DNA of 64,000 nt, taken from the NCBI RefSeq assembly GCF_900108315.1, contig NZ_FNVB01000013.1:1-64000 (forward strand), written 5' to 3'. The position numbers and the translations under genes were made by a program. Positions within the stretch are counted from its first letter, which is position 1. Each line of letters begins with the position of its first letter. Origin of the DNA: Saccharopolyspora kobensis. Its GTDB lineage: Bacteria > Actinomycetota > Actinomycetes > Mycobacteriales > Pseudonocardiaceae. Under the pieces are notes generated by a model that was not told where the DNA came from, made no database searches, and saw only the letters and a list, made by a program, of their open reading frames with translations. Shown here piece by piece: positions 16,511 to 25,970 of this stretch.

Positions 16511-16978
16511 TCAGGCGCTGAAAGCGCGGAGCGGCTCGCCGGTGAGGCGGAAGACCGTCCACTCGTCCATCGGGATCGCGCCCGCCGCCTTGTAGAAGTC
16601 GATCGCCGGCTTGTTCCAGTCCAGGACCTGCCACTCCAGCCGCGCGTAGCCGCGGTCGACGCACTCCTTGGCCAGCGCCTGCAGCAGCGCCTTGCCCAGG
16701 CCGCTGCCGCGCTGCTGGGGCTGCACGAACAGGTCCTCCAGGTAGATGCCGTGCACGCCCTCCCAGGTGGAGAAGTTCAGGAACCACAGGGCCAGCCCCA
16801 CCACCGCGCCGTCCACTTCGGCCACGTGCCCGAACAGCGCGGGGTCCGGCCCGAACAGCGCCGCGCGCAGCTGCTGCTCGGTCAGGTGGCACAGCTCGGG
16901 CGCCTTCTCGTACAGCGCGAGCTCGTGCACCAGCTCGACCATGGCCGGGACGTCGGCTTCGGTCGCACGGCGGATCAT
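16511..16978 (-). CDS. GNAT-family N-acetyltransferase
   Basis: 155 residues with the GNAT core. IYLEDLFVQPQQRGSGLGKALLQALA (~85-110) holds the acetyl-CoA pyrophosphate loop Q-x-x-G-x-G-x-A. It is followed by ARLEWQVLDWNKPAIDFYKAAGA, typical of the SSAT-like (spermidine/spermine or thialysine N-acetyltransferase) branch. ATG 16978 has GGAGG nearby. The WEG-GIYLEDLFV motif favours a small-amine substrate, but this is inference. Confidence 0.85.
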   Translation of the reverse strand: MIRRATEADVPAMVELVHELALYEKAPELCHLTEQQLRAALFGPDPALFGHVAEVDGAVVGLALWFLNFSTWEGVHGIYLEDLFVQPQQRGSGLGKALLQALAKECVDRGYARLEWQVLDWNKPAIDFYKAAGAIPMDEWTVFRLTGEPLRAFSA

Positions 16979-17117
16979 CGATACCTCCACGGGTTTCTGC
17001 CTACCGGGCCAGCATATTCGCGCCCGGCGGCAGCCCCGCGCGGCTCTGCACCGGCATGCGTCCGGAGGACGCCGAGGTTCCGCTGCCCGCACCGCCGCGC
17101 AAGATGCGCTTGAAGAG

Positions 17118-17714
17118 TCAGCCCTGCTGCCAAGGCGGGATGTTGGAGCGCACCACCTGCGGGGCTCCGCGCTCGCGGCCGAGCACGGTGATCCCGGCCG
17201 GATCCAGCGCGAAACCCACGCCGGCGACCGCGGGCAGGCCCAGCCAGCGGGCGATCAGGCAGCGGCTGAAGTGGCCGTGGCCTACCAGCACCACGTCGGA
17301 GGCGGTGTCGGCGATGCGGACCAGCAGCTCGTCGGCGCGGGCCGACACCTGCTCCGCGGACTCGCCGCCCGGGCAGGGGTGCGTCCACACCGTCCAGTCC
17401 GGGACCTGCTCGCGGATCTCCGGGGTGGTCAGGCCCTCGTAGTCGCCGTAGTCCCATTCCGCGAGCAGCGGTTCGGTGGTGATGTCGTCCAGCCCGGCCA
17501 GCTCCGCCGTGCGCTGCGCGCGCCGGCGCGGGCTGGCCAGCACGACGACCGGCCCGGCCGGGCGCAGCGCGGTCAGGGTCTGCCCGGCCTGGCGGGCCCG
17601 CAGTTCGCCCTCGACGGTGAGCGGGATGTCGGACCGGCTGGTGTGCTGGCCGGTCTGGGACCACTGGGTGGTGCCGTGTCGGAGGAGGTAGATGCGGTGC
17701 TCGTCCTGTGCCAC
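17118..17714 (-). CDS. Histidine phosphatase family protein (Gpm2-like acid phosphatase)
   Basis: 198 residues. The catalytic RHG motif is at IYLLRHGTTQWS (phospho-His 13 or so), the second arginine lies in ASPRRRAQRTAEL, the acid is in WDYGDYEGL, and the second His is in VVLVGHGHFSRCL. This is the cofactor-independent branch of the phosphoglycerate-mutase fold. The M. tuberculosis syntenic gene (Rv3214, gpm2) encodes an acid phosphatase, not a mutase, so phosphatase is the better call. It follows the DJ-1 gene by 18 bp. Confidence 0.88.
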   Translation of the reverse strand: MAQDEHRIYLLRHGTTQWSQTGQHTSRSDIPLTVEGELRARQAGQTLTALRPAGPVVVLASPRRRAQRTAELAGLDDITTEPLLAEWDYGDYEGLTTPEIREQVPDWTVWTHPCPGGESAEQVSARADELLVRIADTASDVVLVGHGHFSRCLIARWLGLPAVAGVGFALDPAGITVLGRERGAPQVVRSNIPPWQQG

Positions 17715-17732
17715 GGCCAGAGCGTAACCGCG

Positions 17733-18359
17733 CTAGGCGGGGAGCACCCCTTCGCGAACCGCCGCCGCCAGCTCCGGGCCGGCCTTGTCGGGCGATCCCG
17801 AGTCGAACGGCGGCTGCGGGTCGTACTCCAGGGCCAGCTGGATCAGCTTCGCGCTGTCCTCGCCCCACATCCGCGCCGCCAGCAGCAGCGCCATGTCGAT
17901 GCCCGCCGACACCCCGGCGCCGGTGATCACGTCGCCGTCCACCACCACGCGGTCGGTGCGGACCTGCGCTCCGAGCTCGGCCAGGACGTCGCGGACCGCC
18001 CAGTGCGTGGTCGCCGGCCGGTCGGCGAGGATGCCCGCCTTGGCCAGCAGGGTCGATCCGGTGCACACCGACGCCGTCCAGGTGGTGGTCGGGTGCACGG
18101 CGGCCAGCCAGGTGGTCAGCTCGGTGCGCTCCAGGGCGGCGCGCCACTGCGAGCTGCCGGGGACCACGACGACGTCCGGGCCGGTCAGCTCGGCGAACGT
18201 CGTCGTCGGCCGGATCGGCAGGCCGGAGTCGCAGACCACCGTGTCGCGGCTCGCCGCGACGAAGTGCGGGGTGACGCTGTCGGGTCCGGCGAGGACCTCG
18301 TACGGACCGATCAGGTCCAGCGCGGTGAACTCGTCGTAGAGGACGAATGCGATGTCCAC
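17733..18359 (-). CDS. DJ-1/PfpI-family protein (isonitrile-hydratase-like)
   Basis: 208 residues, a single DJ-1/PfpI domain. The nucleophile-elbow Cys is in TASVCTGSTLLAKAG (~97-100), and the acidic partner lies in YDEFTALDLIGPYEVL near the N-terminus, a pattern shared with isonitrile hydratases (InhA). THWAVRDVLAELGA follows as in GlxA regulators. It starts 10 bp after the stop of the GlxA-type regulator, so they are probably one operon. The substrate cannot be assigned. Confidence 0.82.
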   Translation of the reverse strand: MDIAFVLYDEFTALDLIGPYEVLAGPDSVTPHFVAASRDTVVCDSGLPIRPTTTFAELTGPDVVVVPGSSQWRAALERTELTTWLAAVHPTTTWTASVCTGSTLLAKAGILADRPATTHWAVRDVLAELGAQVRTDRVVVDGDVITGAGVSAGIDMALLLAARMWGEDSAKLIQLALEYDPQPPFDSGSPDKAGPELAAAVREGVLPA

Positions 18360-18369
18360 AGTGGTCTCC

Positions 18370-19332
18370 TCAGATCTCGTCGGTGCCGGTGGTGCGGAAG
18401 CGGTCCCGGTAGGCGCTGGGCGGGATCCCGAGCTGGCGGACGAAGGCGCGGCGCATGGTCTCGGCGCTGCCGAAGCCGCAGCGCCGCGCGATGCCGCGCC
18501 GACCGGTTTCGAGCATCGCGCACGCCGCTTCTACGCGCGCCCGCTCGACGTAGCGGCCCGGGCTGGTGCCGACTTCCCTGGTGAACAGGCGGGTGAAGTG
18601 CCGCGGGCTCATGGCCAGCCGGTCGGCCATCGCCGTGACCCGGTGGTCGCCCGCCGGGTTCGCGGCGATCTCGCCGAGCAGGTCGTGCAGCGCGCGGTCG
18701 CGGACCGGTTCCGCCGAGTTCCACACGCTGAACTGCGACTGCCCGCCGGGGCGCTGGAGGAACACCACGAGCCACTTGGCGATCGTGCGGGCGATCTCCG
18801 GGCCGTGGTCGTCCTCGACGAGGGCGAGCGCGAGGTCGACGCCGGCGGTCACCCCGGCCGCGGTGAGCACGGAGGCGTCGCGGACGTAGATCGCGTCCGG
18901 CTGCACCTCGACGCCCGGGTAGGACTCGGCGAGCTCGTCGCACTTCGCCCAGTGCGTGGTGGCCCGGCGCCCGTCCAGCAACCCGGCTTCGGCCAGCATG
19001 AACGCCCCGGTGCAGACAGAGGTCGTCCGGCGGGCGAGACCGGACAGGCGGCGCAGCTGCCGGGCCAGCTCGGGATCGTCGGCCGTTTCGCGGAACCGCC
19101 AGCCGCCCGCCACGACGAGGGTGCCGATTCGGTCGACGTCCTGGAGGGCGCTGTCCACGCCCAGCCGGACCCGCGACGAGGTGACCACGTCGCGGCCGCT
19201 CAGCGAGGCCAGCCGCACCTCGTAGCCGTCGTCGACCAGGTGCGCGGCGCCGTCGAACACCTCCAGCGGGCCCGCGACGTCGAGCAGCTGGACGCCGTCG
19301 TAGACCACGATGACCACGCGGTGTCTGTCCAC
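18370..19332 (-). CDS. GlxA-family transcriptional regulator (DJ-1 + AraC domains)
   Basis: About 320 residues from GTG 19332; an alternative GTG at 19383 would add 17. The N-terminal DJ-1/PfpI domain (~1-190) has TTSVCTGAFMLAEAGLL. The C-terminal AraC helix-turn-helix pair (~220-318) is shown by MADRLAMSPRHFTRLFTREVGTSPGRYVERARVEAA and CGFGSAETMRRAFVRQLGIPPSAYRDRF. It probably controls the DJ-1 enzyme gene 10 bp downstream. A long-range operon with the AfsR-type gene 54 bp upstream is possible. Confidence 0.88.
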   Translation of the reverse strand: MDRHRVVIVVYDGVQLLDVAGPLEVFDGAAHLVDDGYEVRLASLSGRDVVTSSRVRLGVDSALQDVDRIGTLVVAGGWRFRETADDPELARQLRRLSGLARRTTSVCTGAFMLAEAGLLDGRRATTHWAKCDELAESYPGVEVQPDAIYVRDASVLTAAGVTAGVDLALALVEDDHGPEIARTIAKWLVVFLQRPGGQSQFSVWNSAEPVRDRALHDLLGEIAANPAGDHRVTAMADRLAMSPRHFTRLFTREVGTSPGRYVERARVEAACAMLETGRRGIARRCGFGSAETMRRAFVRQLGIPPSAYRDRFRTTGTDEI

Positions 19333-19386
19333 GTCATCGAGCTTGGCCGCAGCCGTGCACGTCCTCAAGGACGGGCACCCCACCGA

Positions 19387-22300
19387 TCAGGACAGGTGCT
19401 GCTCGGCGCGCCCCTCCGCGTAGGCCGCGGCGAAGAGCTCCGGGGCGGCTTCGCGGGCTCGGGCGGTGATGCGGTCGACGTCGGCGCGTTCCGCCCGGGG
19501 GAGCGGTGCGCCGACCGATTCGCGGGTCACCGCGGCTCTTCCGAGCAGGCGCGCGGCGGCTTCGGTGTCGCCGAGGAGCGCTTTGGCACCGGCCAGGCCC
19601 TCGAGGGCCAAGGCGATCGCGCGGGGGTCTTCGGTGCTCTCGGCGGTGGCGAGGCCTTCGGTGTGGAGGCGGGTCGCGGTGTCGGCGTCGGCGCGTTGTT
19701 CGGCGATGAAGCCGAGTTCGGCCAGCGCCAGGGCGACGCCGGGGTGGTCACCGGCGCGGCGGCTCCACCGCAGCTGGCGCTGCCACAGCTGCTCGGCGTC
19801 GTCCAGGCGTCCCTGGCGGCGGGCGGTCAGCGCGAGGCCGAACTCGGCGTAGACCAGGCCCTGCTCGTTGCGGGCCGCCGCGGCGAGGTCGGCCGCGCGG
19901 CGGTGGTGGGCTTCGGAGGCTTCGAGGTCTCCGGTGAGCAGCGCGATGCGGCCCAGCCCGGACAGCTTGTTGGCCGCCTCGGAGGCGAGGCCGAGTTCTT
20001 CGGCGATGCGCAGCCCGTCGCGGTGCGTGCGCGCGGCCATCGCGTAGTCGCCGGTGATCTCGGCGACCCTGGCCAGCAGCTCGGCCGCCTGCAACTGCCC
20101 CCACTGGTCGCCGAGCTCGTCGAACAGCGCCTTCGCCGTCGTCGCGTCCTGGCGGGAAGCGGCGAGCTCACCGCGCACGATCCCGCGGCGGGCCCGGTTG
20201 GTTAGCGCCGCGGCCTCGCCCCAGCGGTCCCCGGCCTGCCGGAAGGTCCGCAGCGCCCGTTCCAGGGTGTGCGCCGGCCCGGTGTAGTCGCCGACGTCGA
20301 GGTGGACGAATTCGAGGAAGCACTCGGCCCTTGCCCTGGCGACCGGATCGGTGATCTCGGGCCGCTCCCGGGCGACGTCGCGCGCCGCGCCGGAGAGCAC
20401 GGCCAGGGAATCCCGGCACGCCGCCACCACCGGGTCGGTGCCGGCGCCCGCCAGCAGTTGGTGCGCTTCCCGGAACCGGCCGCGCAGGAACAGGTGCCAC
20501 GACGCGGCCGCGGCCAAGTGGCGCGTCGCCGCGGTGTCGCCCTGGCGGACCGAATCGTCCAGGCTGGAGCGGAGGTTCGGCAGCTCCAGGTCGAGCCGCC
20601 GCAGCCAGACCGGCTGCTCGCTGCTGCGCAGCCCGGCTTCGGCGCGTTCGGCCAGCTCGGCGTGGTAGCGGCGCGCCCGCTGCCGCGCGGCGCCGGTCTC
20701 CTCGGCTTCGGCGAGGCGTTCCCGGCAGTAGGCGGCCACCGATTCCAGCAGCCGGTAGCGCGGGCGCCCCTCGGGGAACCCGACGGTCACCAGGCTGCGG
20801 TCGACCAGGCCGGTGAGCACGTCGAGCAGGGTGCTCGGGTCGTTCGCGCAGACCGCCTCGGCGGCGTCGAGCGTGCACCCGTCGGCGAAGACCGAGAGGC
20901 GGCGCAGGACGATCTGCTCCTGCTCGTCGAGCAGGCCCCAGCTCCAGTCGATGACCGCCCGCAGGGTCTGGTGCCGGGTGGGCGCGCGGCGGTTGCGGGC
21001 GGTCAGCAGGTCGAAGCGGTCGTCCAGGCGGGCGGCGAGCTCGCGCAGACCGAGGCCGCGGACCCGGGAGGCCGCCAGCTCCAGCGCCAGCGGCAGGCCG
21101 TCGAGGCGGTGGCAGATCGCGGCGATCACCGCGGCGTCGTCGTCCCGCTGGTCGAACCCGGCCGCGGCCGCGCGGGCCAGGAACAACTGCGCGGCACTGG
21201 AATCGCGGACCGCCGCGGGAGTTTCACCGTCGGGCAGGGCCAGCGGCTGGACCGACCACAGCTGTTCGCCGGGCAGGTGCAGCGGTTCCCGGCTGGTCGC
21301 GAGGAGCCGCACGCCGGGTGCGGCGGCCAGCAGCCGGTCGGCCAGCGCGGCGGTCGCGTCGATGACGTGCTCGCAGTTGTCGAGCAGGAGCAGGAGGTTC
21401 TTGCCGCGCAGGGCTTCGGCCAGGCGGGCGGCGCCGTCGCGCGGGGAACCGGCGACCTCGTCGCGCAGCCCCAGCACGGCCGCGATGGCATCGGCCACCT
21501 CGGCTTCGGTGACCGCGCAGCAGGTGTCGATGGCGGCGAGCTCGACCAGCCACGCGCCGTCGGAGAAGGACTCCGCTGCGGCGCGGGCGATTTCCAGGCC
21601 GAGCCGCGTCTTGCCGACCCCGCCCGGGCCGGTCAGCGTCACCAGGCGTCCCGCGCTCAGCCGCTCGCGCACCGACTCCAGGTCGCCGTCGCGGCCGATC
21701 AGCTCCGAGACGGCGGCGGGGAGGTTGTGCCCGGGCGCGGTGGCGGTGAGCGCCGGTTCCTGCCGGAGCATCGAGCTGTGCAGTGCCGACAGCTCGGGGC
21801 CCGGGTCGATGCCGAGCTCGTCGGCGAGGCGGGCCCGCACCCGCTGGTAGGACTCCAGAGCCTCGGCCTGCCGCCCGGAACCGTAGAGCGCGCGCAGGTG
21901 GAGGGCTTGCAGCCGCTCGCGGTGCGGGTGGCGCGCGACCAGCTCGGCCAGGTCCGCGGCGACTCCGGTGTGCTCGCCCAGTTCGAGGCGCGCAGCGGCG
22001 TGGTCCTCCTGCGCGGCGAGGCGTTGGTCGTGCAGCCGGGTGCGGGCGGGCGCTGCGAAGGGCGCGTCGGCGAACTCCGCGAACGCCTCGCCGCGCCAGA
22101 TGTCGAGGGCACCGGCCAGCGCCGCTGCTCGGGCCCTGGCATCGGGTGAGGTCCTGGCCTGCGCGCTCAACGCGGCGAAGCGCCCGGCGTCGACGGCTTC
22201 GGCGTCGATGTCGAGCCGGTAGGCGCCGGAGCGGAACTCCAGCAGTGCGCGCGCTCCCGGCTCGGCGGAGTCCAGCGCCTTGCGCAGCTGCGAGATCTTG

Positions 22301-22494
22301 GCGCGCAGCGTCGGAACCGGTTTGCCGGGCGGTGCCGAACCCCAGAGGTCTTCGACCAGCCGGTCGGCGGAGACGAAGCGGCCGGGCGTGACGAGCAGGT
22401 CGGCGAGCAGGGCCCGCACCTTCGCCTCCGGGACGGGCACCGGAGTGCCGTCGTCGGTCCACACCGCGAGCGGGCCCAGCACTCCGAAACGCAC
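19387..22494 (-). CDS. Large AfsR/SARP-type transcriptional regulator (BTAD, NTPase, TPR)
   Basis: 1035 residues from GTG 22494. Domains in order: winged-helix DNA-binding domain (~1-90, VRFGVLGPLAVWTDDG...TLRAKISQLRKAL), bacterial transcriptional activator domain BTAD (~95-240), STAND NTPase with Walker A GPGGVGKTRL (~285) and Walker B LLLLLDNCEHVID, then a long alpha-helical TPR region (~690-1000). This is the layout of AfsR-like regulators of antibiotic and stress genes. It is divergent from an MDR reductase gene (110 bp gap) that may be a target. Confidence 0.9.
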   Translation of the reverse strand: MRFGVLGPLAVWTDDGTPVPVPEAKVRALLADLLVTPGRFVSADRLVEDLWGSAPPGKPVPTLRAKISQLRKALDSAEPGARALLEFRSGAYRLDIDAEAVDAGRFAALSAQARTSPDARARAAALAGALDIWRGEAFAEFADAPFAAPARTRLHDQRLAAQEDHAAARLELGEHTGVAADLAELVARHPHRERLQALHLRALYGSGRQAEALESYQRVRARLADELGIDPGPELSALHSSMLRQEPALTATAPGHNLPAAVSELIGRDGDLESVRERLSAGRLVTLTGPGGVGKTRLGLEIARAAAESFSDGAWLVELAAIDTCCAVTEAEVADAIAAVLGLRDEVAGSPRDGAARLAEALRGKNLLLLLDNCEHVIDATAALADRLLAAAPGVRLLATSREPLHLPGEQLWSVQPLALPDGETPAAVRDSSAAQLFLARAAAAGFDQRDDDAAVIAAICHRLDGLPLALELAASRVRGLGLRELAARLDDRFDLLTARNRRAPTRHQTLRAVIDWSWGLLDEQEQIVLRRLSVFADGCTLDAAEAVCANDPSTLLDVLTGLVDRSLVTVGFPEGRPRYRLLESVAAYCRERLAEAEETGAARQRARRYHAELAERAEAGLRSSEQPVWLRRLDLELPNLRSSLDDSVRQGDTAATRHLAAAASWHLFLRGRFREAHQLLAGAGTDPVVAACRDSLAVLSGAARDVARERPEITDPVARARAECFLEFVHLDVGDYTGPAHTLERALRTFRQAGDRWGEAAALTNRARRGIVRGELAASRQDATTAKALFDELGDQWGQLQAAELLARVAEITGDYAMAARTHRDGLRIAEELGLASEAANKLSGLGRIALLTGDLEASEAHHRRAADLAAAARNEQGLVYAEFGLALTARRQGRLDDAEQLWQRQLRWSRRAGDHPGVALALAELGFIAEQRADADTATRLHTEGLATAESTEDPRAIALALEGLAGAKALLGDTEAAARLLGRAAVTRESVGAPLPRAERADVDRITARAREAAPELFAAAYAEGRAEQHLS

Positions 22495-22604
22495 GTGCCG
22501 ACAGTACTCGGTGACCTGCGGTGATGGTCGGCCGCAAGCGGATCCGAAGCGAACCGCAACCGGGGCCGCCCAGGCTGGGGCCAACTCCAGCGAGAGGACA
22601 GGCC

Positions 22605-23621
22605 ATGAACGACGCACAGCCGAACACCGGTCGCGAGATCCGGTTGCGGTCGCTCCCGGGCGGTGAGCTCCGGGCGGAGGACTTCGAACTGGTCGAGACA
22701 CCGATCCCGCAGCCCGGTGCCGGGCAGGTGCTGGTGCGCAACACCTGGATGTCGGTCGACCCCTACATGCGGGACCGGATGGACCCGGCGGTCACCTTTC
22801 TGCCGCCGTACCAGGTGGGCGAAGCGCTCGACGGTCCCGCGATCGGGCGGGTCGTCGCCTCCGACTCCGCGGAGGTGCCGGTCGGCACCGCGGTGCGGCA
22901 CTGGCTCGGCTGGCGCGAGTACGCCGTGCTGGACGCGGCCGCGGTCGAGGTGCTCGACACCTCGGTCGCCGAGGAGCAGGACTACCTCGGCCCGCTGGGC
23001 ACGACCGGGCTGACCGCCTACGTCGCCACCACCGAGATCGCCCCGGTGCGCCCAGGTGACGTGGTGTTCGTCTCCGCCGCGGCCGGCGCGGTCGGCAGCG
23101 TGGCCGGGCAGCTGGCCCGCCAGTTCGGCGCCTCGAAGGTGATCGGATCGGCCGGGGGCCCGGTCAAGGCCCGCAAGCTGCGCGAGACGTTCGGTTTCGA
23201 CGCCGCCGTCGACTACCGGTCGGCCTCGGTCGCCGAGCAGCTCGACGTCGCCGCGCCGGACGGCATCGACGTCTACATCGACAACGTCGGCGGTGAGCAG
23301 CTGGAAGCCGCCATCGACGCGATGCGCGGCGGCGGCCGGATCGCGCTGGTGGGCGCCATCAGCGCGCACGGCGCACCGCCCGCGGGGCCGAAGAACTACT
23401 TCCAGCTGGCCATCAAGGAGATCGCGATGCGCGGCATGCTCGTCGGCCAGCACTTCGACCGGTTCCCGGAGTACATCGGCAAGGCCGCGAACTGGCTGCG
23501 CGACGGAACCCTGCGCACCGAGACCACGGTGCAGCACGGCATCGAGAGCGCGCCGGAGGCGCTGCTGGGCGTGCTGCGGGGTGCCAACACCGGGAAGATG
23601 CTCGTCCGCCTGGACGGCTGA
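22605..23621 (+). CDS. NADP-dependent medium-chain reductase (CurA / prostaglandin-reductase-like)
   Basis: 338 residues with the zinc-free MDR fold: MSVDPYMRDRMDP near residue 50, GTTGLTAYVATTEIAPVRPGDVVFVSAAAGAVGSVAGQLARQ (~130-172, NADP-binding AAxGxVG) and VDVYIDNVGGE-type motif DGIDVYIDNVGGEQLEAAI. Family members reduce alkenals and enones with NADPH. The start has GAGAGGAC upstream. It is divergent from the AfsR-type gene and followed 97 bp later by an FMN reductase, so it may belong to an electrophile-response pair. Confidence 0.87.
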   Translation: MNDAQPNTGREIRLRSLPGGELRAEDFELVETPIPQPGAGQVLVRNTWMSVDPYMRDRMDPAVTFLPPYQVGEALDGPAIGRVVASDSAEVPVGTAVRHWLGWREYAVLDAAAVEVLDTSVAEEQDYLGPLGTTGLTAYVATTEIAPVRPGDVVFVSAAAGAVGSVAGQLARQFGASKVIGSAGGPVKARKLRETFGFDAAVDYRSASVAEQLDVAAPDGIDVYIDNVGGEQLEAAIDAMRGGGRIALVGAISAHGAPPAGPKNYFQLAIKEIAMRGMLVGQHFDRFPEYIGKAANWLRDGTLRTETTVQHGIESAPEALLGVLRGANTGKMLVRLDG

Positions 23622-23718
23622 AAAGCGTTCCGGCGAACGGATTTCACGCTGCGCGGACGGGAATCGCGCAGTTCTGCAAGCCCATTCGACGTTTACAAGC
23701 AGACAGGAGATCTTCACC

Positions 23719-24309
23719 ATGAATTCCCAGCCGGGAGGCCGTGCGCTCGTCGTCCTCGCGCACCCGCGGAGCGACTCGGTCACCGCCCGGAGCGCTGACC
23801 TGGTGCACCGCAAGCTGAAAGCGGCGCAGTACGAGGTCGACCTGCTCGACCTGTACGCCGAGGACTTCGACCCGCGCGTGACCCCCGCCGACGAACCGGA
23901 CTGGGCCGACCGGGAGAAGACCTACTCGCCCGAGGTCCGCGCCCACATGGCCCGGGTCGACGCCGCGGACGTGATCGTGGTGGTCTTCCCGGTGTGGTGG
24001 TTCTCCCTGCCTGCGATCCTCAAGGGCTGGATCGACCGCGTGTGGAACTACGGTTTCGCCTACGGGCGCAGCGAGCCGCGGCTGGCGGGCAAGCGCATGC
24101 TGTGGCTGGGCCTGGCGGGCGGGTCGAGCGAGGGCTACGCGGAGGTGGGGCTCGCGGAGATGATGGATCTGCAGCTGCGGGTCGGCATTTCGAACTTCTG
24201 CGGGATCACCGACGCGGACTTCGTGCTCGTCCACGACCTCGAAACCGCGGACGCAGAGCAGGCGCTGGCCGATGTCGAGGACAAGGCGGAGCGGTTCCTG
24301 GGCCGCTGA
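23719..24309 (+). CDS. NAD(P)H oxidoreductase, flavodoxin-2 / KefF-MdaB family
   Basis: 196 residues. It starts ALVVLAHPRSDSVTARSAD (FMN phosphate-binding loop), has DVIVVVFPVWWFSLPAILKGWIDRVWNYGFAYG (the FPxWW hallmark of quinone reductases) and LWLGLAGGSSEGY. It is predicted to be a two-electron quinone reductase using FMN/FAD. ATG 23719 has AGGAGAT 8 nt upstream. It lies 97 bp after the MDR reductase gene on the same strand, so joint action on electrophiles is plausible. Confidence 0.88.
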   Translation: MNSQPGGRALVVLAHPRSDSVTARSADLVHRKLKAAQYEVDLLDLYAEDFDPRVTPADEPDWADREKTYSPEVRAHMARVDAADVIVVVFPVWWFSLPAILKGWIDRVWNYGFAYGRSEPRLAGKRMLWLGLAGGSSEGYAEVGLAEMMDLQLRVGISNFCGITDADFVLVHDLETADAEQALADVEDKAERFLGR

Positions 24310-24328
24310 ACCGCGGGGCACCGGCCGC

Positions 24329-25195
24329 TCAGCGGGCGGTGCCCACCAGGCCGCGCAGGATCTCCTCGGCGTGCGTCCACAGCAGCGAACCGCCCGCATC
24401 CGCCACCACGTGGTGCCGAGCGGCGGGGATGCGCCGGGCCAGCGTCACGCCGTGGTCGGGGGAGTGGCTGGGGCTGGTGTCGAGCGCGCCGTACCAGAGA
24501 TCCACCGGGATCCGGATGTCGGCGACGTCGAACGGCCAGCGGCCCATGGCCAGGACGGTGTCGCGGGCGTAACCGGCCGGTCCCTGCGCGAACCCCTCGG
24601 CCATCGCCTGCCGGAAGACCGGCTCGAATCCCGGTGACCGGTAGACGGCGAGGTCGACGTCCGGGCTGAACCTGGTGATGAGCTGCCACAGCGCGTCGGC
24701 GCTGCCGAACTCGGCGAAGGACTGCTCGGCGGCGGCCGGGTCGGCGGCCACCAGTTCGACCATGCTCCGCAGGTCATCCGGCAGCCCGCTGTCGAAGGAC
24801 GCGAACTCGTCGGCACCGGCGACGACGGCGGCCCGCGCCGCAACGCCCGCCGCGGCGCAGGCCAGCGCGAACGGCCCGCCCGCCGAGTAGCCGACGACGG
24901 CGAGCTCGGCCGAGCCCAGCACCGCCCGCCGCAGCTCGGCGATGTCGTCGGCGAAGCTGTCCAGCGTCCGGCCCGGTGCGGGATCGGACGCGCCCAGCCC
25001 GGGCCGGTCCACCGAGATCAGCCGGACGTTGAGCGCGTCGACGACGTCGGTGCCGAACCCGAGATGACGGCTGGTCGCGGCGCCGGGGCACAGCACGACC
25101 GGCGTCCCCTCCTGCGGCCCCCACTCGGCCCAGGCCAGGTTCCGCCCATCGGAAAGTCCGTGCCGCCCGAGCCGCTCCGGTCCGGAAACGTCCAT
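24329..25195 (-). CDS. Alpha/beta-hydrolase
   Basis: 288 residues. The fold is shown by PVVLCPGAATSRHLGFG (oxyanion), VRLISVDRPGLGASDP, nucleophile elbow VVGYSAGGPFAL (~105, GYSAG), acid strand DLWYGALDTSPSHSPDHG and catalytic His in ARHHVVADAGGSLLWTH. It resembles hydrolases of the haloperoxidase or proline-iminopeptidase type without a defined substrate. Convergent with the reductase gene; ATG 25195 is chosen from the start of the conserved region. A 290-bp gap on its upstream side has only the sodN terminator. Confidence 0.82.
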   Translation of the reverse strand: MDVSGPERLGRHGLSDGRNLAWAEWGPQEGTPVVLCPGAATSRHLGFGTDVVDALNVRLISVDRPGLGASDPAPGRTLDSFADDIAELRRAVLGSAELAVVGYSAGGPFALACAAAGVAARAAVVAGADEFASFDSGLPDDLRSMVELVAADPAAAEQSFAEFGSADALWQLITRFSPDVDLAVYRSPGFEPVFRQAMAEGFAQGPAGYARDTVLAMGRWPFDVADIRIPVDLWYGALDTSPSHSPDHGVTLARRIPAARHHVVADAGGSLLWTHAEEILRGLVGTAR

Positions 25196-25430
25196 GACAG
25201 TCGATAGTGGACGTTCCAGTGCCGGAATGCCACCGAATTCTCGGGTGCGGGCGCTCGCCCGACGGCCCGCCGACCGAAGACCCAGTGCTGTGCCAGCGCA
25301 GTCCGCCACTCCGCGCGAGCATGCAGCATGCTCCTCGTCTTGTTCGGCCTCCCGGTGGCAGTGGCCTTCTCGGGGCTGGTCGCCTCGGCGCTCCAGCGCT
25401 GGGCGTTCTCGGGGACCGGAAGGACGAGAA

Positions 25431-25468
25431 AGGCGCCGACCGGCGAAGGGTTTCGCTGGTCGGCGCCT
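25431..25468 (-). terminator. sodN terminator
   Basis: A 17-bp stem (25431-25447 with 25452-25468, one G-U pair) closes a GGGT tetraloop, 16 nt after the sodN stop. On the minus strand it is followed by a short T-rich stretch (TTTCTCGTC). Confidence 0.7.
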
Positions 25469-25484
25469 CGGTGAAGCCGGTGCC

Positions 25485-25892
25485 TCAGCCCTGCTTGGTC
25501 TCCCAGAAGATCTTGTCGATCTCCGCGATGTAGTCCAGCAGTTCCTGACCCTTCTTCGGGTCCATCGAGCCCTTGGTGCCGGTGGCGCCGGCCGCCTTGG
25601 TGGCCTTGTTGACCAGCTCGTGGAGCTGCGGGTACTTCTCGAAGTGCGGCGGCTTGAAGTAGTCGGTCCACAGCACCCACAGGTGGTGCTTGACCAACTC
25701 GGAGCGCTGCTCGGCGATCAGAATCGCCCGAGTGCGGAACTCCGGGTCCTCATTGGCCTGGTACTTCTCCTGGATCGCCTTGACCGACTCAGCCTCGATG
25801 CGCGCCTGGGCCGGGTCGTACACGCCGCACGGAAGATCGCAGTGCGCGGTCGCCTCCAGGCGAGGGCTGAGGATTCGCGACAGCAGTCGCAT
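25485..25892 (-). CDS. sodN: Nickel-dependent superoxide dismutase
   Basis: 135 residues. It dismutates superoxide with nickel bound in an N-terminal hook. The mature sequence begins HCDLPCGVYDPAQARIEAES at residue 17, with His 17, Cys 18 and Cys 22 as the nickel ligands. The preceding 16 residues (MRLLSRILSPRLEATA) are the propeptide that must be removed to expose the amino terminus, as in Streptomyces. GGAGG precedes the ATG. The divergent peptidase gene at 25971 is the standard SodX partner. Nickel regulation by Nur is expected, but no site is claimed. Confidence 0.97.
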   Translation of the reverse strand: MRLLSRILSPRLEATAHCDLPCGVYDPAQARIEAESVKAIQEKYQANEDPEFRTRAILIAEQRSELVKHHLWVLWTDYFKPPHFEKYPQLHELVNKATKAAGATGTKGSMDPKKGQELLDYIAEIDKIFWETKQG

Positions 25893-25970
25893 GATTCCTC
25901 CCTGACAGTGAGTGCTCCGACAGCGCCGACCCTACTCTGGAAGATCCCCGGCGTCCTACTGGAGGTGGCA

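Noticed and set aside
20269..22149. Long plus-strand frame opposite the AfsR-type gene
   Set aside because: Antisense shadow with low-complexity sequence; the minus-strand frame contains all the expected domains.
25328..25474. 48-codon plus-strand frame with a hydrophobic N-terminus, MLLVLFGLPVAVAFSGL
   Set aside because: It runs through the sodN terminator hairpin and has no ribosome binding site. It may be real, but I cannot support it.
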